Assembly (NCBI RefSeq): GCF_000203935.1 | Contig: NC_008577.1 | Span: 1,922,001-1,986,000, forward strand | Source: Shewanella sp. ANA-3 | GTDB lineage: Bacteria > Pseudomonadota > Gammaproteobacteria > Enterobacterales > Shewanellaceae | Reading direction: 5' to 3' | Length of the DNA: 64,000 bases | In this document: positions 27,718 through 37,087 of the stretch, piece after piece | Layout: each line of letters opens with the position of its first letter | Numbering within the stretch: the first letter of the stretch is position 1 | Program-made: the position numbers and the translations under genes | Notes under the pieces: model-generated | Database searches by the model: none | What the model was told of the DNA's origin: nothing | Seen by the model: only the letters and a program-made list of their open reading frames with translations

Positions 27718-30700
27718 TCCTGACAGATCTTTCCGTTAAACGACCGGTATTTGCCTCGGTTATTAGCCTATTGCTGGTGGCCTTTGGTTTAGTGGCATTC
27801 GATAAGTTACCGCTGCGGGAATACCCTAATATCGACCCGCCGATTGTCTCGATTGAAACTAACTATCGCGGCGCCAGTGCCGCCGTGGTCGAGAGCCGTA
27901 TCACCCAGCTGATTGAAGATAGGATCAGCGGCGTCGAAGGTATTCGCCATGTGAGTTCATCGAGCAGCGATGGTCGCTCGCAGGTGACCTTAGAGTTCGA
28001 TATCAGCCGCAACATTGAAGATGCGGCCAACGATGTGCGCGACAGAATTTCGGGCCTGTTAGATAACTTACCCGAAGAAGCCGATCCCCCAGAGGTGCAA
28101 AAGGCCAACGGTGGCGATGAAGTGATTATGTGGCTCAACTTAGTGTCGGATCAAATGACCACATTAGAGCTGACCGATTACACCCGTCGCTATTTATCTG
28201 ACCGTCTGTCCGTGGTGGACGGGGTGTCGATGATCCGTATCGGTGGTGGCAAAGTTTATGCCATGCGCGTGTGGCTCGATAGACAAGCATTAGCATCCAG
28301 AAGCCTTACTGTGGCCGATGTTGAAGCCGCGTTAAGAGCTGAAAACGTTGAGTTGCCCGCAGGTTCGCTCGAGTCCAAGGAGCGTCACTTTACCGTGCGT
28401 TTAGAGCGTAGTTATCGCACCGCCGAGGACTTTGCCAATTTGGTGATTTCCCAAGGCGAAGATGGCTATTTAGTCAAACTTGGCGATGTGGCTAAGGTGG
28501 AAATTGGCTCAGAAGAAGAGCGCATCATGTTCCGCGGCAACAAGGAGGCCATGATTGGTCTTGGGGTGTCGAAACAGTCGACCGCCAACACCTTAGAAGT
28601 GGCCCGCGCCGTTAACGCCTTAGTCGATAAAATCAATCCAACCTTACCCGCTGGCATGTCGATTAAACGCAGCTACGACAGCTCAGTGTTTATCGAAGCC
28701 TCGATTAAAGAGGTGTACCAAACCCTGTTCACCGCCATGGTGCTGGTGATTATCGTGATTTATCTGTTCCTTGGCAGCGTGCGCGCCATGTTAATCCCCG
28801 CGATTACCGTGCCCGTGTCTTTGCTCGGGACGTTTATCGTCCTCTATGCGCTAGGATACACAATCAACCTGTTGACGCTGCTGGCGATGATCCTCGCCAT
28901 CGGTATGGTGGTAGACGATGCGATTGTGATGCTGGAAAACATTCACCGCCGTATCGAAGAAGGAGATTCACCCTTAAAGGCGGCATTCTTGGGCGCCCGT
29001 GAGGTGGCCTTTGCGGTTATCGCCACCACCTTAGTGCTAGTGGCGGTATTTATGCCGATCACTTTCCTCGAAGGGGACTTAGGTAAGCTCTTCAAAGAGT
29101 TTGCGGTAGCAATGAGCGCGGCGGTGATCTTCTCCAGTATCGTGGCCTTAACCTTAAGCCCGATGATGTGCTCAAAGCTGCTTAAACCCGCATCGCAGGA
29201 TTCGTGGTTAGTGCGTAAGGTCGATAGCATTATGACGGGGATTTCCCGTGGCTATCAAAACTCGCTTGAGAAGGCGATGGCAAGACCTGTGCTGATGTCG
29301 ATATTGGTCTTGATTGCGCTCGGGAGCAGTGTGCTGCTCGCCCAAAAAGTGCCGCAGGAATTTGCGCCGCAGGAGGACCGGGGTTCGTTATTTTTGATGG
29401 TGAACGGGCCGCAGGGCGCGAGTTACGAATATATCGAATCCTATATGAACGAAGTGGAAAACCGGTTAATGCCGTTGGTGGACTCGGGCGACATTAAACG
29501 CTTGCTGATCCGTGCTCCCCGTGGCTTTGGCCGCGCCGCCGACTTCTCTAACGGCATGGCGATTATCGTGCTCGAAGATTGGGGACAACGTCGCCCGATG
29601 AAAGAAGTGATAGGCGATATTAACAAGCGCCTCGCGGATTTAGCCGGTGTGCAAGCTTTCCCTGTGATGCGCCAAGCCTTTGGTCGTGGCGTGGGTAAAC
29701 CGGTGCAGTTTGTGATTGGTGGCCCAAGCTACGAAGAATTGGCTCGCTGGCGCGATATTATGATGGAAAAGGCGGCGGAAAATCCTAAACTGCTTGGCCT
29801 TGACCACGACTATAAAGAGACCAAACCGCAGCTTAGAGTGGTCATCGACAGGGACAGGGCGGCCAGCCTTGGGGTATCGATTTCCAATATCGGCCGTACC
29901 TTAGAATCTATGCTGGGCTCGCGTTTAGTCACTACCTTTATGCGTGATGGCGAAGAGTATGATGTGATTGTGGAAGGGGAGCGCAGTAACCAAAATACTG
30001 CGGCCGATCTGCAAAATATCTATGTTCGCTCCGAGCGGACGAAGGAGCTGATCCCACTGTCGAACTTAGTTACGGTAGAAGAGTTTGCCGATGCCAGTTC
30101 CCTTAACCGTTATAACCGTATGCGGGCGATCACCATTGAGGCCAGCTTGGCGGATGGTTATAGCCTAGGTGAAGCACTGGATTACCTCAATCAAGTGGCG
30201 CGTGCTTATCTGCCTGCGGAAGCGGTGATCAGCTACAAGGGACAATCCCTTGATTATCAAGAGTCTGGCAGCTCAATGTACTTTGTGTTCCTGCTGGCGC
30301 TGGGGATTGTGTTCCTGGTATTAGCGGCGCAGTTCGAAAGCTATATTCACCCAATGGTGATCATGCTGACGGTACCGCTTGCTACGGTTGGCGCCTTGAT
30401 AGGGCTGTGGTTTACGGGCCAGAGTCTCAATATCTACAGCCAGATTGGGATTATTATGCTTGTCGGTTTGGCGGCGAAAAACGGTATTCTGATCGTCGAA
30501 TTTGCCAACCAGTTGCGGGATAAGGGCGTCGATTTTGACCGCGCCATTATTCAAGCCTCTTGCCAGCGTTTACGCCCGATCCTGATGACGGGGATTACCA
30601 CTGCCGCGGGCGCCGTACCTCTGGTATTGGCCGCAGGTGCGGGGGCGGAAACCCGTTTCGTGATTGGTGTAGTGGTGCTTTCGGGCATTATGCTGGCGAC

Positions 30701-30809
30701 CTTGTTCACTATCTTTGTGATCCCAACCGCCTACGGTCTCTTTGCCCGTAACAGCGGTTCGCCAGAAGCGATTGCCCAGCAATTAGATAAGGAGTTGGCG
30801 CAGGATTAA
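27714..30809 (+). CDS. RND multidrug efflux permease (AcrB/MexF-type, HAE1 family)
   Basis: A 1031-residue inner-membrane proton-driven drug pump. The fold is the RND duplicate: twelve helices with two large periplasmic loops (about 35-330 and 550-860). The proton-relay Asp pair is visible in MVVDDAIVMLENI and the essential Lys in GLAAKNGILIVEFANQ. It has the hydrophobe/amphiphile efflux family length. The substrate cannot be predicted. It is coupled to the preceding adaptor by a 4-bp overlap and ends at a perfect 16-bp terminator stem. Confidence 0.95.
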   Translation: MILTDLSVKRPVFASVISLLLVAFGLVAFDKLPLREYPNIDPPIVSIETNYRGASAAVVESRITQLIEDRISGVEGIRHVSSSSSDGRSQVTLEFDISRNIEDAANDVRDRISGLLDNLPEEADPPEVQKANGGDEVIMWLNLVSDQMTTLELTDYTRRYLSDRLSVVDGVSMIRIGGGKVYAMRVWLDRQALASRSLTVADVEAALRAENVELPAGSLESKERHFTVRLERSYRTAEDFANLVISQGEDGYLVKLGDVAKVEIGSEEERIMFRGNKEAMIGLGVSKQSTANTLEVARAVNALVDKINPTLPAGMSIKRSYDSSVFIEASIKEVYQTLFTAMVLVIIVIYLFLGSVRAMLIPAITVPVSLLGTFIVLYALGYTINLLTLLAMILAIGMVVDDAIVMLENIHRRIEEGDSPLKAAFLGAREVAFAVIATTLVLVAVFMPITFLEGDLGKLFKEFAVAMSAAVIFSSIVALTLSPMMCSKLLKPASQDSWLVRKVDSIMTGISRGYQNSLEKAMARPVLMSILVLIALGSSVLLAQKVPQEFAPQEDRGSLFLMVNGPQGASYEYIESYMNEVENRLMPLVDSGDIKRLLIRAPRGFGRAADFSNGMAIIVLEDWGQRRPMKEVIGDINKRLADLAGVQAFPVMRQAFGRGVGKPVQFVIGGPSYEELARWRDIMMEKAAENPKLLGLDHDYKETKPQLRVVIDRDRAASLGVSISNIGRTLESMLGSRLVTTFMRDGEEYDVIVEGERSNQNTAADLQNIYVRSERTKELIPLSNLVTVEEFADASSLNRYNRMRAITIEASLADGYSLGEALDYLNQVARAYLPAEAVISYKGQSLDYQESGSSMYFVFLLALGIVFLVLAAQFESYIHPMVIMLTVPLATVGALIGLWFTGQSLNIYSQIGIIMLVGLAAKNGILIVEFANQLRDKGVDFDRAIIQASCQRLRPILMTGITTAAGAVPLVLAAGAGAETRFVIGVVVLSGIMLATLFTIFVIPTAYGLFARNSGSPEAIAQQLDKELAQD

Positions 30810-30829
30810 TCCCTCGCGAACGCTTAGCC

Positions 30830-30870
30830 AAAATAGGCGCTTAAGTACACTTAAGCGCCTATTTTATTTG
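30830..30870 (+). terminator. Terminator after RND operon
   Basis: A perfect 16-bp stem (AAAATAGGCGCTTAAG with its complement), a 4-nt loop and trailing T. It may also end the converging acetyltransferase transcript. Confidence 0.92.
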
Positions 30871-30883
30871 GTGAACACTCTAC

Positions 30884-31321
30884 TCATTTACCTTCGATAG
30901 CTTGGATATAGCGAAAGGAGGTTTTCTCAAAGCCGATGGCCTCATAGTAGGCTTGGGTCTGCTCGCGGCGCATAGACGTAGTGACCTCAAGCTGGCGACA
31001 ACCCAGCTCACTTGCTCTGCCTTTGGCCAAATCAATCAGTTGCGTCCCTACACCTAAACCTCGACTCGCTTCAGCCACCACTAAGGCGGTAATGCGGCAA
31101 ATTTGTTGCTGCGAGGGAAAATAATCAAAAAAGATCAAACTTATCAACCCCACCACAACTCCCTCAGACTCGGCGAGATAGATTTCATCCGATCTTTTGG
31201 GATCATCGAGATATTGCTGTAATTGTGCCTCGCTGGCACTGTAACCCAGCTGCAGCAGTAAGTTAGCCATGGCGTTAAGGTCGGCTATTTGTGCTTGTCT
31301 AATCGAAATGGCGGCCATCAC
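30884..31321 (-). CDS. GNAT family N-acetyltransferase (PaiA-like position)
   Basis: A 145-residue GNAT acetyltransferase. The acetyl-CoA loop is seen in VVAEASRGLGVGTQLIDLA, and the C-terminal YYEAIGFEKT motif is typical. The substrate is unknown. The start overlaps the end of the FMN-binding PaiB-like gene by 4 bp, so the two are translationally coupled. In Bacillus, PaiA is a polyamine GNAT enzyme encoded with PaiB, so the pair here is reminiscent of it, but sequence alone does not prove the substrate. Confidence 0.85.
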   Translation of the reverse strand: MMAAISIRQAQIADLNAMANLLLQLGYSASEAQLQQYLDDPKRSDEIYLAESEGVVVGLISLIFFDYFPSQQQICRITALVVAEASRGLGVGTQLIDLAKGRASELGCRQLEVTTSMRREQTQAYYEAIGFEKTSFRYIQAIEGK

Positions 31322-31944
31322 GCTTCCTTGTTCTGCCCAGTCCCAATATTTCTGTTAAGCATGTATTCTGCTAAGGCGCGACTTTCGGCTGAAGCGCTTT
31401 GGGTCAAGGCGTGATAGACACCCATTTGGTCTTCTCGCTTTCTGTGTTGTCCTAATTTTTCCTTCGCTTGAATCGAATCGACAATCACGCGAAAACCAAC
31501 AATTGCCTGCGAGAGTTTGTCAACATACTCAGCAGGCATTATTGCGGCATTTCCCGATAGGCTCGGTTCATATTTTTCGATTAATTTATCTATGGTTTTG
31601 GCGGTCGCGCTAGCATCTAAGAGCTCGACTCTGCCAGTGCAGTGAACTGCTGCGTAGTTCCAAGTCGGTACCGCAGGACTATTAGCGTACCAAGTGGGTG
31701 AAATATAGGAATGCGGCCCAGAGAACACTACTAGCACTTGCTGGCCATCAAGCTGCTGCCAATGCCCATTGGCTTTTGCTATATGACCATAGAGATACTC
31801 TTGCCCATCGTCGGCCGCTTCGTAAAGTAGAGGTAAGTGGGTCGCTTCTAAGGTGGGGGAGATGAGTAATCCAAAACCAAAATGGTTAATTAAGTCGGCT
31901 ATCGCTTGCTTATCGTGAAGTGCCACATTTTTAGGGATATACAT
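31318..31944 (-). CDS. PaiB/FMN-binding negative regulator-like protein
   Basis: A 208-residue protein of the PaiB (FMN-binding split barrel) family. The segments FGFGLLISPTLEATHLPLL, GHIAKANGHW, HSYISPTWY and WNYAAVHCTGRVEL follow the family order. The C-terminal Arg/Lys-rich KLGQHRKREDQMGVYHAL is typical. I chose the ATG at 31944 (MYIPKNVALH) because AAGG sits 6 bases before it. An earlier in-frame start adds 19 residues. PaiB in Bacillus is a transcriptional repressor or FMN enzyme. The exact role here is not established. Confidence 0.82.
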   Translation of the reverse strand: MYIPKNVALHDKQAIADLINHFGFGLLISPTLEATHLPLLYEAADDGQEYLYGHIAKANGHWQQLDGQQVLVVFSGPHSYISPTWYANSPAVPTWNYAAVHCTGRVELLDASATAKTIDKLIEKYEPSLSGNAAIMPAEYVDKLSQAIVGFRVIVDSIQAKEKLGQHRKREDQMGVYHALTQSASAESRALAEYMLNRNIGTGQNKEA

Positions 31945-32073
31945 GTCAAGCCTTGTCATATTAGGAGTATTGGGCTGATAGAAAGTTTTCTTACTTCCCA
32001 TCCATTTGATCTTAACTGTTTAATTTCGCTTACTGATGGTCTTAAAAGCGCTCTTTCTAGCGTGGAGATGTCA

Positions 32074-32829
32074 TTAACGCATAAAAAATCCAACACTCAT
32101 GGCGAAACCGACAAGCACAATAAAACCCCGCAACAGGGATTGGGGAATGCGATAAGCCAGCGCGGCACCGAGATAGCCGCCAATAATCGCCATAATGGCA
32201 AGCAGTAACAGATATTGCCCGTCAATCAGATTACCTAGGGCGTAAATCACCACGGCAATGGTGGTGAGTAGGGCGGAGAGTAAATTTTTAAGCCCGTTCA
32301 TCCCATGTAATTGGGTCTGGCCGAGTAGCCCAAAGGTGGCGAGTAAAATAATCCCTAATCCCCCGTTAAAATAACCGCCGTAAATACAGACGATAAAGAG
32401 AATCATCATTACCGTCAGTGGCTTGACGGTATTCACACGGGGGATGCTGGCATTCGCTAAGCGTTTTTTCAGTAACCAAGGTCCGGCGATAAAGGCGAGT
32501 GTGGCCAGCAAAATCAACCAAGGGACGAGATAAGCAAATACTTGCTCGCTGGTACTTAGCAGTATCGCCGCGCCTAGGCATCCGCCAGCTATCGCAATCA
32601 GGCACAGGGTTTTTAGGTTAAGATTTGCTGGATATTCAATCTCTTTTCGAAAACGCCAAGCACTGGCAAGGTAGCCGGGGAGCAGAGCGGCGGTGCCCGT
32701 CGCGTTGGCCATGAGTGGTGGCACGCCCACAAACACAAGGGCAAATAAGGTGATAAAGCTGCCGCCGCCCGCCACCGCATTTAACATGCCGCCGAGTAAG
32801 CCTGCGAGGGCGATCAGTAACCAATCCAT
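32074..32829 (-). CDS. TauE/SafE family membrane transporter
   Basis: A 251-residue membrane protein with about eight hydrophobic segments and the family motifs GGMLNAVAGGGSFI near the N-terminus and GGYFNGGLGIILLATFG in the second half. The TauE/SafE family exports sulfite, sulfonates or related organic acids. The substrate is not identifiable. A GGAG ribosome-binding site lies 8 bases before the ATG. It stands alone upstream of the PaiB-like gene on the same strand. Confidence 0.85.
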   Translation of the reverse strand: MDWLLIALAGLLGGMLNAVAGGGSFITLFALVFVGVPPLMANATGTAALLPGYLASAWRFRKEIEYPANLNLKTLCLIAIAGGCLGAAILLSTSEQVFAYLVPWLILLATLAFIAGPWLLKKRLANASIPRVNTVKPLTVMMILFIVCIYGGYFNGGLGIILLATFGLLGQTQLHGMNGLKNLLSALLTTIAVVIYALGNLIDGQYLLLLAIMAIIGGYLGAALAYRIPQSLLRGFIVLVGFAMSVGFFMR

Positions 32830-33054
32830 AGTGAATGCTCCGCTGCCATTGACGTGTAGAAGTTGAACGTCAATTGCCTATAAAAACATCACCTTAACAG
32901 TAAGTTAGTCAGATGAAAAGCCATCAATATTGCTAAGTAGCGGCAGATTGATGGCTTTGTTATAGGGTCTGAATCGGTTTAGGTAGAAAGTCTTGGCTTT
33001 AAGTGTTATGCCGCTAGATTCATCAAAAGTTATTAAGGCTTAGCACTGATGCCT

Positions 33055-33366
33055 TTATTCAGCATGGAAAAGTCCTGAAGCAAATATCACAGTGGCGATG
33101 GCCAAGTATTGATCGCTAAATACTTCTTCTTCCCAGCAATGTTGCCCACGCTCTTGATAGTACACATGGTAACTGGCATTCGATGGCGTAGCGACGCAGT
33201 ACCAACCATCAAACGTCTGCTTGCTAAAGTTGACCCAATACTGCGCATCCGCTTGTTTTATCTGCTGTACCAGCTCCTTATCTTGCGCCAATAGCGCCGC
33301 AAGTTCGGCTGCGCTGGTGATCTTGTGCTCGGTTTTTAACTGATTGAGTAATGCTTTGAGTGTCAT
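33055..33366 (-). CDS. Uncharacterised 103-residue protein
   Basis: A small soluble protein beginning MTLKALLNQL, with a helical N-terminal half (about residues 1-40) and an aromatic, beta-rich C-terminal half (WVNFSKQTFDGWYCVATP). No signal or membrane segment is seen and I do not recognise the family. It follows the DJ-1-like gene on the same strand at 35 bp, so they may be co-transcribed. Confidence 0.65.
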   Translation of the reverse strand: MTLKALLNQLKTEHKITSAAELAALLAQDKELVQQIKQADAQYWVNFSKQTFDGWYCVATPSNASYHVYYQERGQHCWEEEVFSDQYLAIATVIFASGLFHAE

Positions 33367-33401
33367 AATTGCGCCCTTTATCCAGAGGATTGCACACCAT
33401 A

Positions 33402-34004
33402 TTAGCGAATGGCTGAGGCAATCGACGACTCGATTAAAGCGTCAAACACATCGGCTTGGCCTGCGGGGAGCAGTTGCCGATGAATTTCGCGACGCTTTGC
33501 ACTGTCGAACAAGCGCTCCGCAACCCAACCCGTTAAATAGAGTGAGGACAGACAACCTCCTGCAGTGGCAATATTGCCATTGACCACCAGAGCAGAGTCT
33601 TCCACCTCCACGCCCATAGCTACCAATGCGGGTTTGGCATCGGGGTGCGTTGTTGCCGAAATATTGTCGAGTAAGCCTAACTTGGCAAAGAAGAATGAGC
33701 CTGCACAAATACTGCCAAGCAATTGCCGTGTGGGATCTAATTTAAGGGCCGACATAAACTCAGGATCCGCAAGTGCGGCAGGTACGCCTTTGTAGCCACT
33801 GCTGAATAATACCACGTCAGCATCGGCGATTTCGGAGACATGACCATGGGTTTCTACCGTCATTCCCAAACTTGACCTGTGGCTTGGTTTGGTACCTAGC
33901 ACTTTGACTGTCCAATCGGTTGTTGTGCGGCCAAGAATATCGCGCATTAAAAAGAAATCGATATCGGTAAATTCATCAAATATCACAATCGCAATCTGGT
34001 ACAT
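33402..34004 (-). CDS. DJ-1/PfpI superfamily protein
   Basis: A 200-residue member of the DJ-1/PfpI (glutamine amidotransferase-like) superfamily. The nucleophile-elbow cysteine is Cys100 in GSICAGSFFFAKLG, and MYQIAIVIFDEFTDIDF forms the first strand and acid region. Related proteins are isonitrile hydratases, chaperones or regulator domains. There is no AraC helix-turn-helix, so it is not a GATase1-AraC regulator. The start at 34004 has GAGGACAAAGG before it. The substrate is unknown. Confidence 0.85.
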   Translation of the reverse strand: MYQIAIVIFDEFTDIDFFLMRDILGRTTTDWTVKVLGTKPSHRSSLGMTVETHGHVSEIADADVVLFSSGYKGVPAALADPEFMSALKLDPTRQLLGSICAGSFFFAKLGLLDNISATTHPDAKPALVAMGVEVEDSALVVNGNIATAGGCLSSLYLTGWVAERLFDSAKRREIHRQLLPAGQADVFDALIESSIASAIR

Positions 34005-34111
34005 CCTTTGTCCTCTCGTTTGCATTGGGATGACTTAAGGCTTGAATAGGCTCAACCATAAGTCTGGGGTTATCAAAATGGGGTTATTGGAATGCATGGT
34101 TAATCAACACC

Positions 34112-35143
34112 TTAACCAGCACTCAACGATGGGAGTCGCTTGGCAAAAATAGCATGGGCATTAAAATCTTGGCTTTGCATTCTGGTTAATGTCTGGGTTA
34201 ACACGTCATCAGCCGCATCTTCAATCCGCTGGATCTTCTCTGCTGCGACATAGTCGCTAAAGGCTGTGGAGACTTGCTCAAACAACGCTGTTATATCGCC
34301 AAATGCGGGATGACTGAACTGCGGATTAGGCAAGCCTCTAAGAGACCGCAGTTTCAGCAGCATTAACGCTGTTAGCGGTAAATATGTATGTGGTCCTCCG
34401 TTGAACTCAAAAAAGCACTTTTTATCGCCGATAACCGCTTGCTCTACCTGATGGTCACACAGGGTTTGCAACATAGTGCGAACAAACACTTCATCTTGAG
34501 TATCCCAGTTATCTAGAAATTCAGCATAGGGAAAGGAGGCTGTTTTACGAAGTGTCACTTGTACTTCAGTAGCAAAAGGCGGCTCAATAACACCCAAATA
34601 TCGCCCATATAACAACACCAAAAAATCACCGATAAACCCGTGGGAACGAATTATCCAGCAAGCGCGCCAGGCGGTCGCCAAGGCTTGATACAGTTCGTCA
34701 GTCTCAGTCTTCTGCTCAGAAAACAGCATAAGTACAAGCCGAAAAACACTGGTTGTCATCCATCCGGCATTAGCTACTTCACCTGTTTTCTCAACCGCAG
34801 TGTAGTATTGATAGTAGTCTATCGCGGTACGAAAATAGCCGTAAGCAAGCGAGCACATAAGCGGCTTAGGCTCCAGCAAGCCCGATTCAATATAGGTAAG
34901 TTGGGCTACATTGCCCCAATGACACTCGGGTACACCAAACTCAGCTCCAAACAATTGCCATTGCCGAAAATCCTCATCAAACTCACGATATTGTTTCACT
35001 CTTTCGAAACCATCTGTCATTCCACTGTCGATATAATCGGTCAGTAAATACTGGTCATATTCAAAGACGTTTTTGGCATAATCGCGCATATGTCTACGAC
35101 TGCGACTGCGTTTATTGAGAAATTTAGCTAACAACTTGAGCAT
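34112..35143 (-). CDS. Uncharacterised 343-residue protein
   Basis: A mostly helical, tryptophan- and tyrosine-rich soluble protein with a strongly basic N-terminus (KRSRSRRHMRDYAK). No signal peptide and no family I recognise. Motif-like segments include SLAYGYFRTAIDYYQYY and FFEFNGGPHTYLPLTALML. It sits alone among accessory genes, between a DJ-1 protein and the liu cluster. Helical unknowns of this size are sometimes immunity proteins, but nothing nearby shows a toxin. Confidence 0.7.
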   Translation of the reverse strand: MLKLLAKFLNKRSRSRRHMRDYAKNVFEYDQYLLTDYIDSGMTDGFERVKQYREFDEDFRQWQLFGAEFGVPECHWGNVAQLTYIESGLLEPKPLMCSLAYGYFRTAIDYYQYYTAVEKTGEVANAGWMTTSVFRLVLMLFSEQKTETDELYQALATAWRACWIIRSHGFIGDFLVLLYGRYLGVIEPPFATEVQVTLRKTASFPYAEFLDNWDTQDEVFVRTMLQTLCDHQVEQAVIGDKKCFFEFNGGPHTYLPLTALMLLKLRSLRGLPNPQFSHPAFGDITALFEQVSTAFSDYVAAEKIQRIEDAADDVLTQTLTRMQSQDFNAHAIFAKRLPSLSAG

Positions 35144-35548
35144 CCTTACTATTTGGTCTGCGGTGAGTTTACCGTAACTGCATACTTGGTGGCTAACTGT
35201 GAAGTAAAACGGCGGCTATACAAGTCACCAATGCACACGATGTGTAAAGCAGGGTTGAATACGCAGAACATTGCAGCAAACAGCGCTGATGCGTTGGTGA
35301 CCATCGAAAAAAGGGACTTTTTCGTTGAGCTCCCAAGGATGGATTTACGGTGTGTCTCCAGAGCATAAGTGCTGTTGCACTCGACAGGTCAATGCGTTAA
35401 TCAAAGCAATAAAAAGCCCAGAATCCTCTTCTGGGCTTTTTAAAACTAAAATATTGGTTAACGCTCAACACTTTTTAGGCTAAAGCTTCAATTTAACGTA
35501 AGTTTCAAGCCTTATTGCTATAGGTTATTTGCGCATTTTAAAGAACGC
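35144..35548. other. Intergenic region with terminator only
   Basis: These 405 bases separate the uncharacterised gene from the liu cluster. The only definite element is the hairpin at 35411-35444. A 71-codon open frame on the plus strand (35153-35368) has no good start context and I do not consider it a gene. Confidence 0.5.
35411..35444 (-). terminator. Terminator of the liu operon
   Basis: The 10-bp stem AAAAGCCCAG pairs with CTGGGCTTTT (35412-35421 with 35431-35440). On the minus strand it is followed by TTTTTATT. It lies about 105 bp past the last liu-cluster gene. Confidence 0.8.
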
Positions 35549-36205
35549 TTAAAACACCATCTCTGGTACATGGTCTGGCACAATTAATTTGCCAGCGGTT
35601 TTGCTAACAATTTCTTCAACGCTGACACCCGGTGCGCGTTCTAACAGATGAAAGGCGCCATCTTTAATCTCGATAAAGGCTAAATCGGTAACAACACGTT
35701 TGATACAGCCGTAACCTGTGAGGGGCAATTCGCACACGGGTAACAGCTTAGAGTTACCGTACTTATCGGCGTGCATCATAGTCACGATAATATTTTCCGC
35801 GCCCGCCACTAAATCCATTGCGCCGCCCATGCCCTTGATAAGCTTACCTGGGATCATCCATGAGGCGATGGAACCATTCACATCGACCTCAAAGGCGCCG
35901 AGTACGGTTAAGTCCACATGGCCGCCACGGATCATCGCAAAGCTTTCGGCGGAGGAGAAAAACGAGGCACCTTTTACTGCGGTAACGGTTTGTTTGCCGG
36001 CGTTAATTAAATCCGGATCTATGGTTTCTTCTGTCGGAAATTCCCCCATGCCGAGCAGGCCGTTTTCCGATTGCAGCATCACTTCCATTCCTGCGGGAAT
36101 ATAGTTAGCCACTAGCGTGGGAATGCCAATACCGAGGTTGACGTAGTAGCCGTCTTGTAATTCTTTGGCAACGCGCTGTGCCAGTTGTTCTCTTGATAAT
36201 GCCAT
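35549..36205 (-). CDS. scoB: 3-oxoacid CoA-transferase subunit B
   Basis: The beta subunit of a family I CoA transferase that moves CoA from succinyl-CoA to acetoacetate (or acetyl-CoA-related acids). The catalytic glutamate is Glu47 in QSENGLLGMG. 218 residues, the usual subunit size. I chose the ATG at 36205 (MALSREQLAQ), which has AAGGA upstream. It is the last gene of the liu cluster and follows its partner subunit. Activation of the acetoacetate released by HMG-CoA lyase is the expected role. The CoA donor is not determined from sequence. Confidence 0.92.
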   Translation of the reverse strand: MALSREQLAQRVAKELQDGYYVNLGIGIPTLVANYIPAGMEVMLQSENGLLGMGEFPTEETIDPDLINAGKQTVTAVKGASFFSSAESFAMIRGGHVDLTVLGAFEVDVNGSIASWMIPGKLIKGMGGAMDLVAGAENIIVTMMHADKYGNSKLLPVCELPLTGYGCIKRVVTDLAFIEIKDGAFHLLERAPGVSVEEIVSKTAGKLIVPDHVPEMVF

Positions 36206-36314
36206 GATCTTTATCCTTCCTTTACCTAGAGTCGCTATTGGCCTCAATTTTTCGGTCTTTATTTAGGGCTTAGACTCTGTCGCTTTAGCTTGCGTTGTTA
36301 ATCGTTCGCGTTTC

Positions 36315-37019
36315 TTATTTCGCCGCTTTTACCGTGCGCTGCTCGATACGTTTCTCGAACTTGCCTTGGATGACGCGATCAACATAAATGCCGGGAGTAT
36401 GGATATGACCAGGATCGAGCTCGCCCGGCTCAACAATAAACTCGGCTTCCACTACCGTGATTTTACCCGCAGTCGCCATCATAGGGTTAAAGTTCGCGGC
36501 GGTTTTGCGAAACACTAAGTTACCCATAGTATCGGCCTTCCAAGCGCGAACGAGGGCAAAATCGGCGGTCAGAGATTCTTCTAACACATAGTGACGGCCT
36601 TTGATTTCACGGGTTTCTTTACCCTCCGCCACGGGGGTGCCGTAGCCTGTGGCGGTGAAAAATGCCGGAATACCTGCACCGCCGGCGCGGATTTTTTCCG
36701 CCAGCGTGCCCTGTGGCGTTAAAATCACATTCAGTTCGCCCGAGAGCATTTGCTGCTCGAAGGTGGCGTTCTCACCCACGTAGGAGGCGATCATGGTCGA
36801 AATCTGGCGGTGTTTTAACAATAAGCCCAGACCGAAATCATCCACACCGGCATTATTCGAAATGGCGGTTAAGCCCTTAATGCCCATCTTAACCATTTGA
36901 TTGATTAAGCCTTCAGGAATACCGCACAGGCCAAAACCGCCAACCATAATGGTCATATCATCGGATAAACCTGTTAACGCTTCTTCATAGCTGCTGACGA
37001 CTTTATTGAGTCCTGCCAT
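36315..37019 (-). CDS. scoA: 3-oxoacid CoA-transferase subunit A
   Basis: The alpha subunit (234 residues) of the same family I CoA transferase. The glycine loop [12 protein letters not shown] near residue 28 is the family signature, and the C-terminus ends with a basic patch. It is co-directional with scoB, 109 bp before it, and with the HMG-CoA lyase gene upstream, so the pair handles acetoacetate from leucine breakdown. An acetate- or butyrate-type acceptor is the alternative. Confidence 0.92.
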   Translation of the reverse strand: MAGLNKVVSSYEEALTGLSDDMTIMVGGFGLCGIPEGLINQMVKMGIKGLTAISNNAGVDDFGLGLLLKHRQISTMIASYVGENATFEQQMLSGELNVILTPQGTLAEKIRAGGAGIPAFFTATGYGTPVAEGKETREIKGRHYVLEESLTADFALVRAWKADTMGNLVFRKTAANFNPMMATAGKITVVEAEFIVEPGELDPGHIHTPGIYVDRVIQGKFEKRIEQRTVKAAK

Positions 37020-37087
37020 TTTGATGTCCTTTTACTGTTATTCAGTCCCCAAGGCGCTAGGTATGTTGAGCGCCTCGACGCTTGAGT

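Noticed and set aside
35153..35368. 71-codon plus-strand frame
   Set aside because: No good ribosome-binding site, unusual composition and no recognisable domain. It sits in a gap before the liu terminator and was not called a gene.
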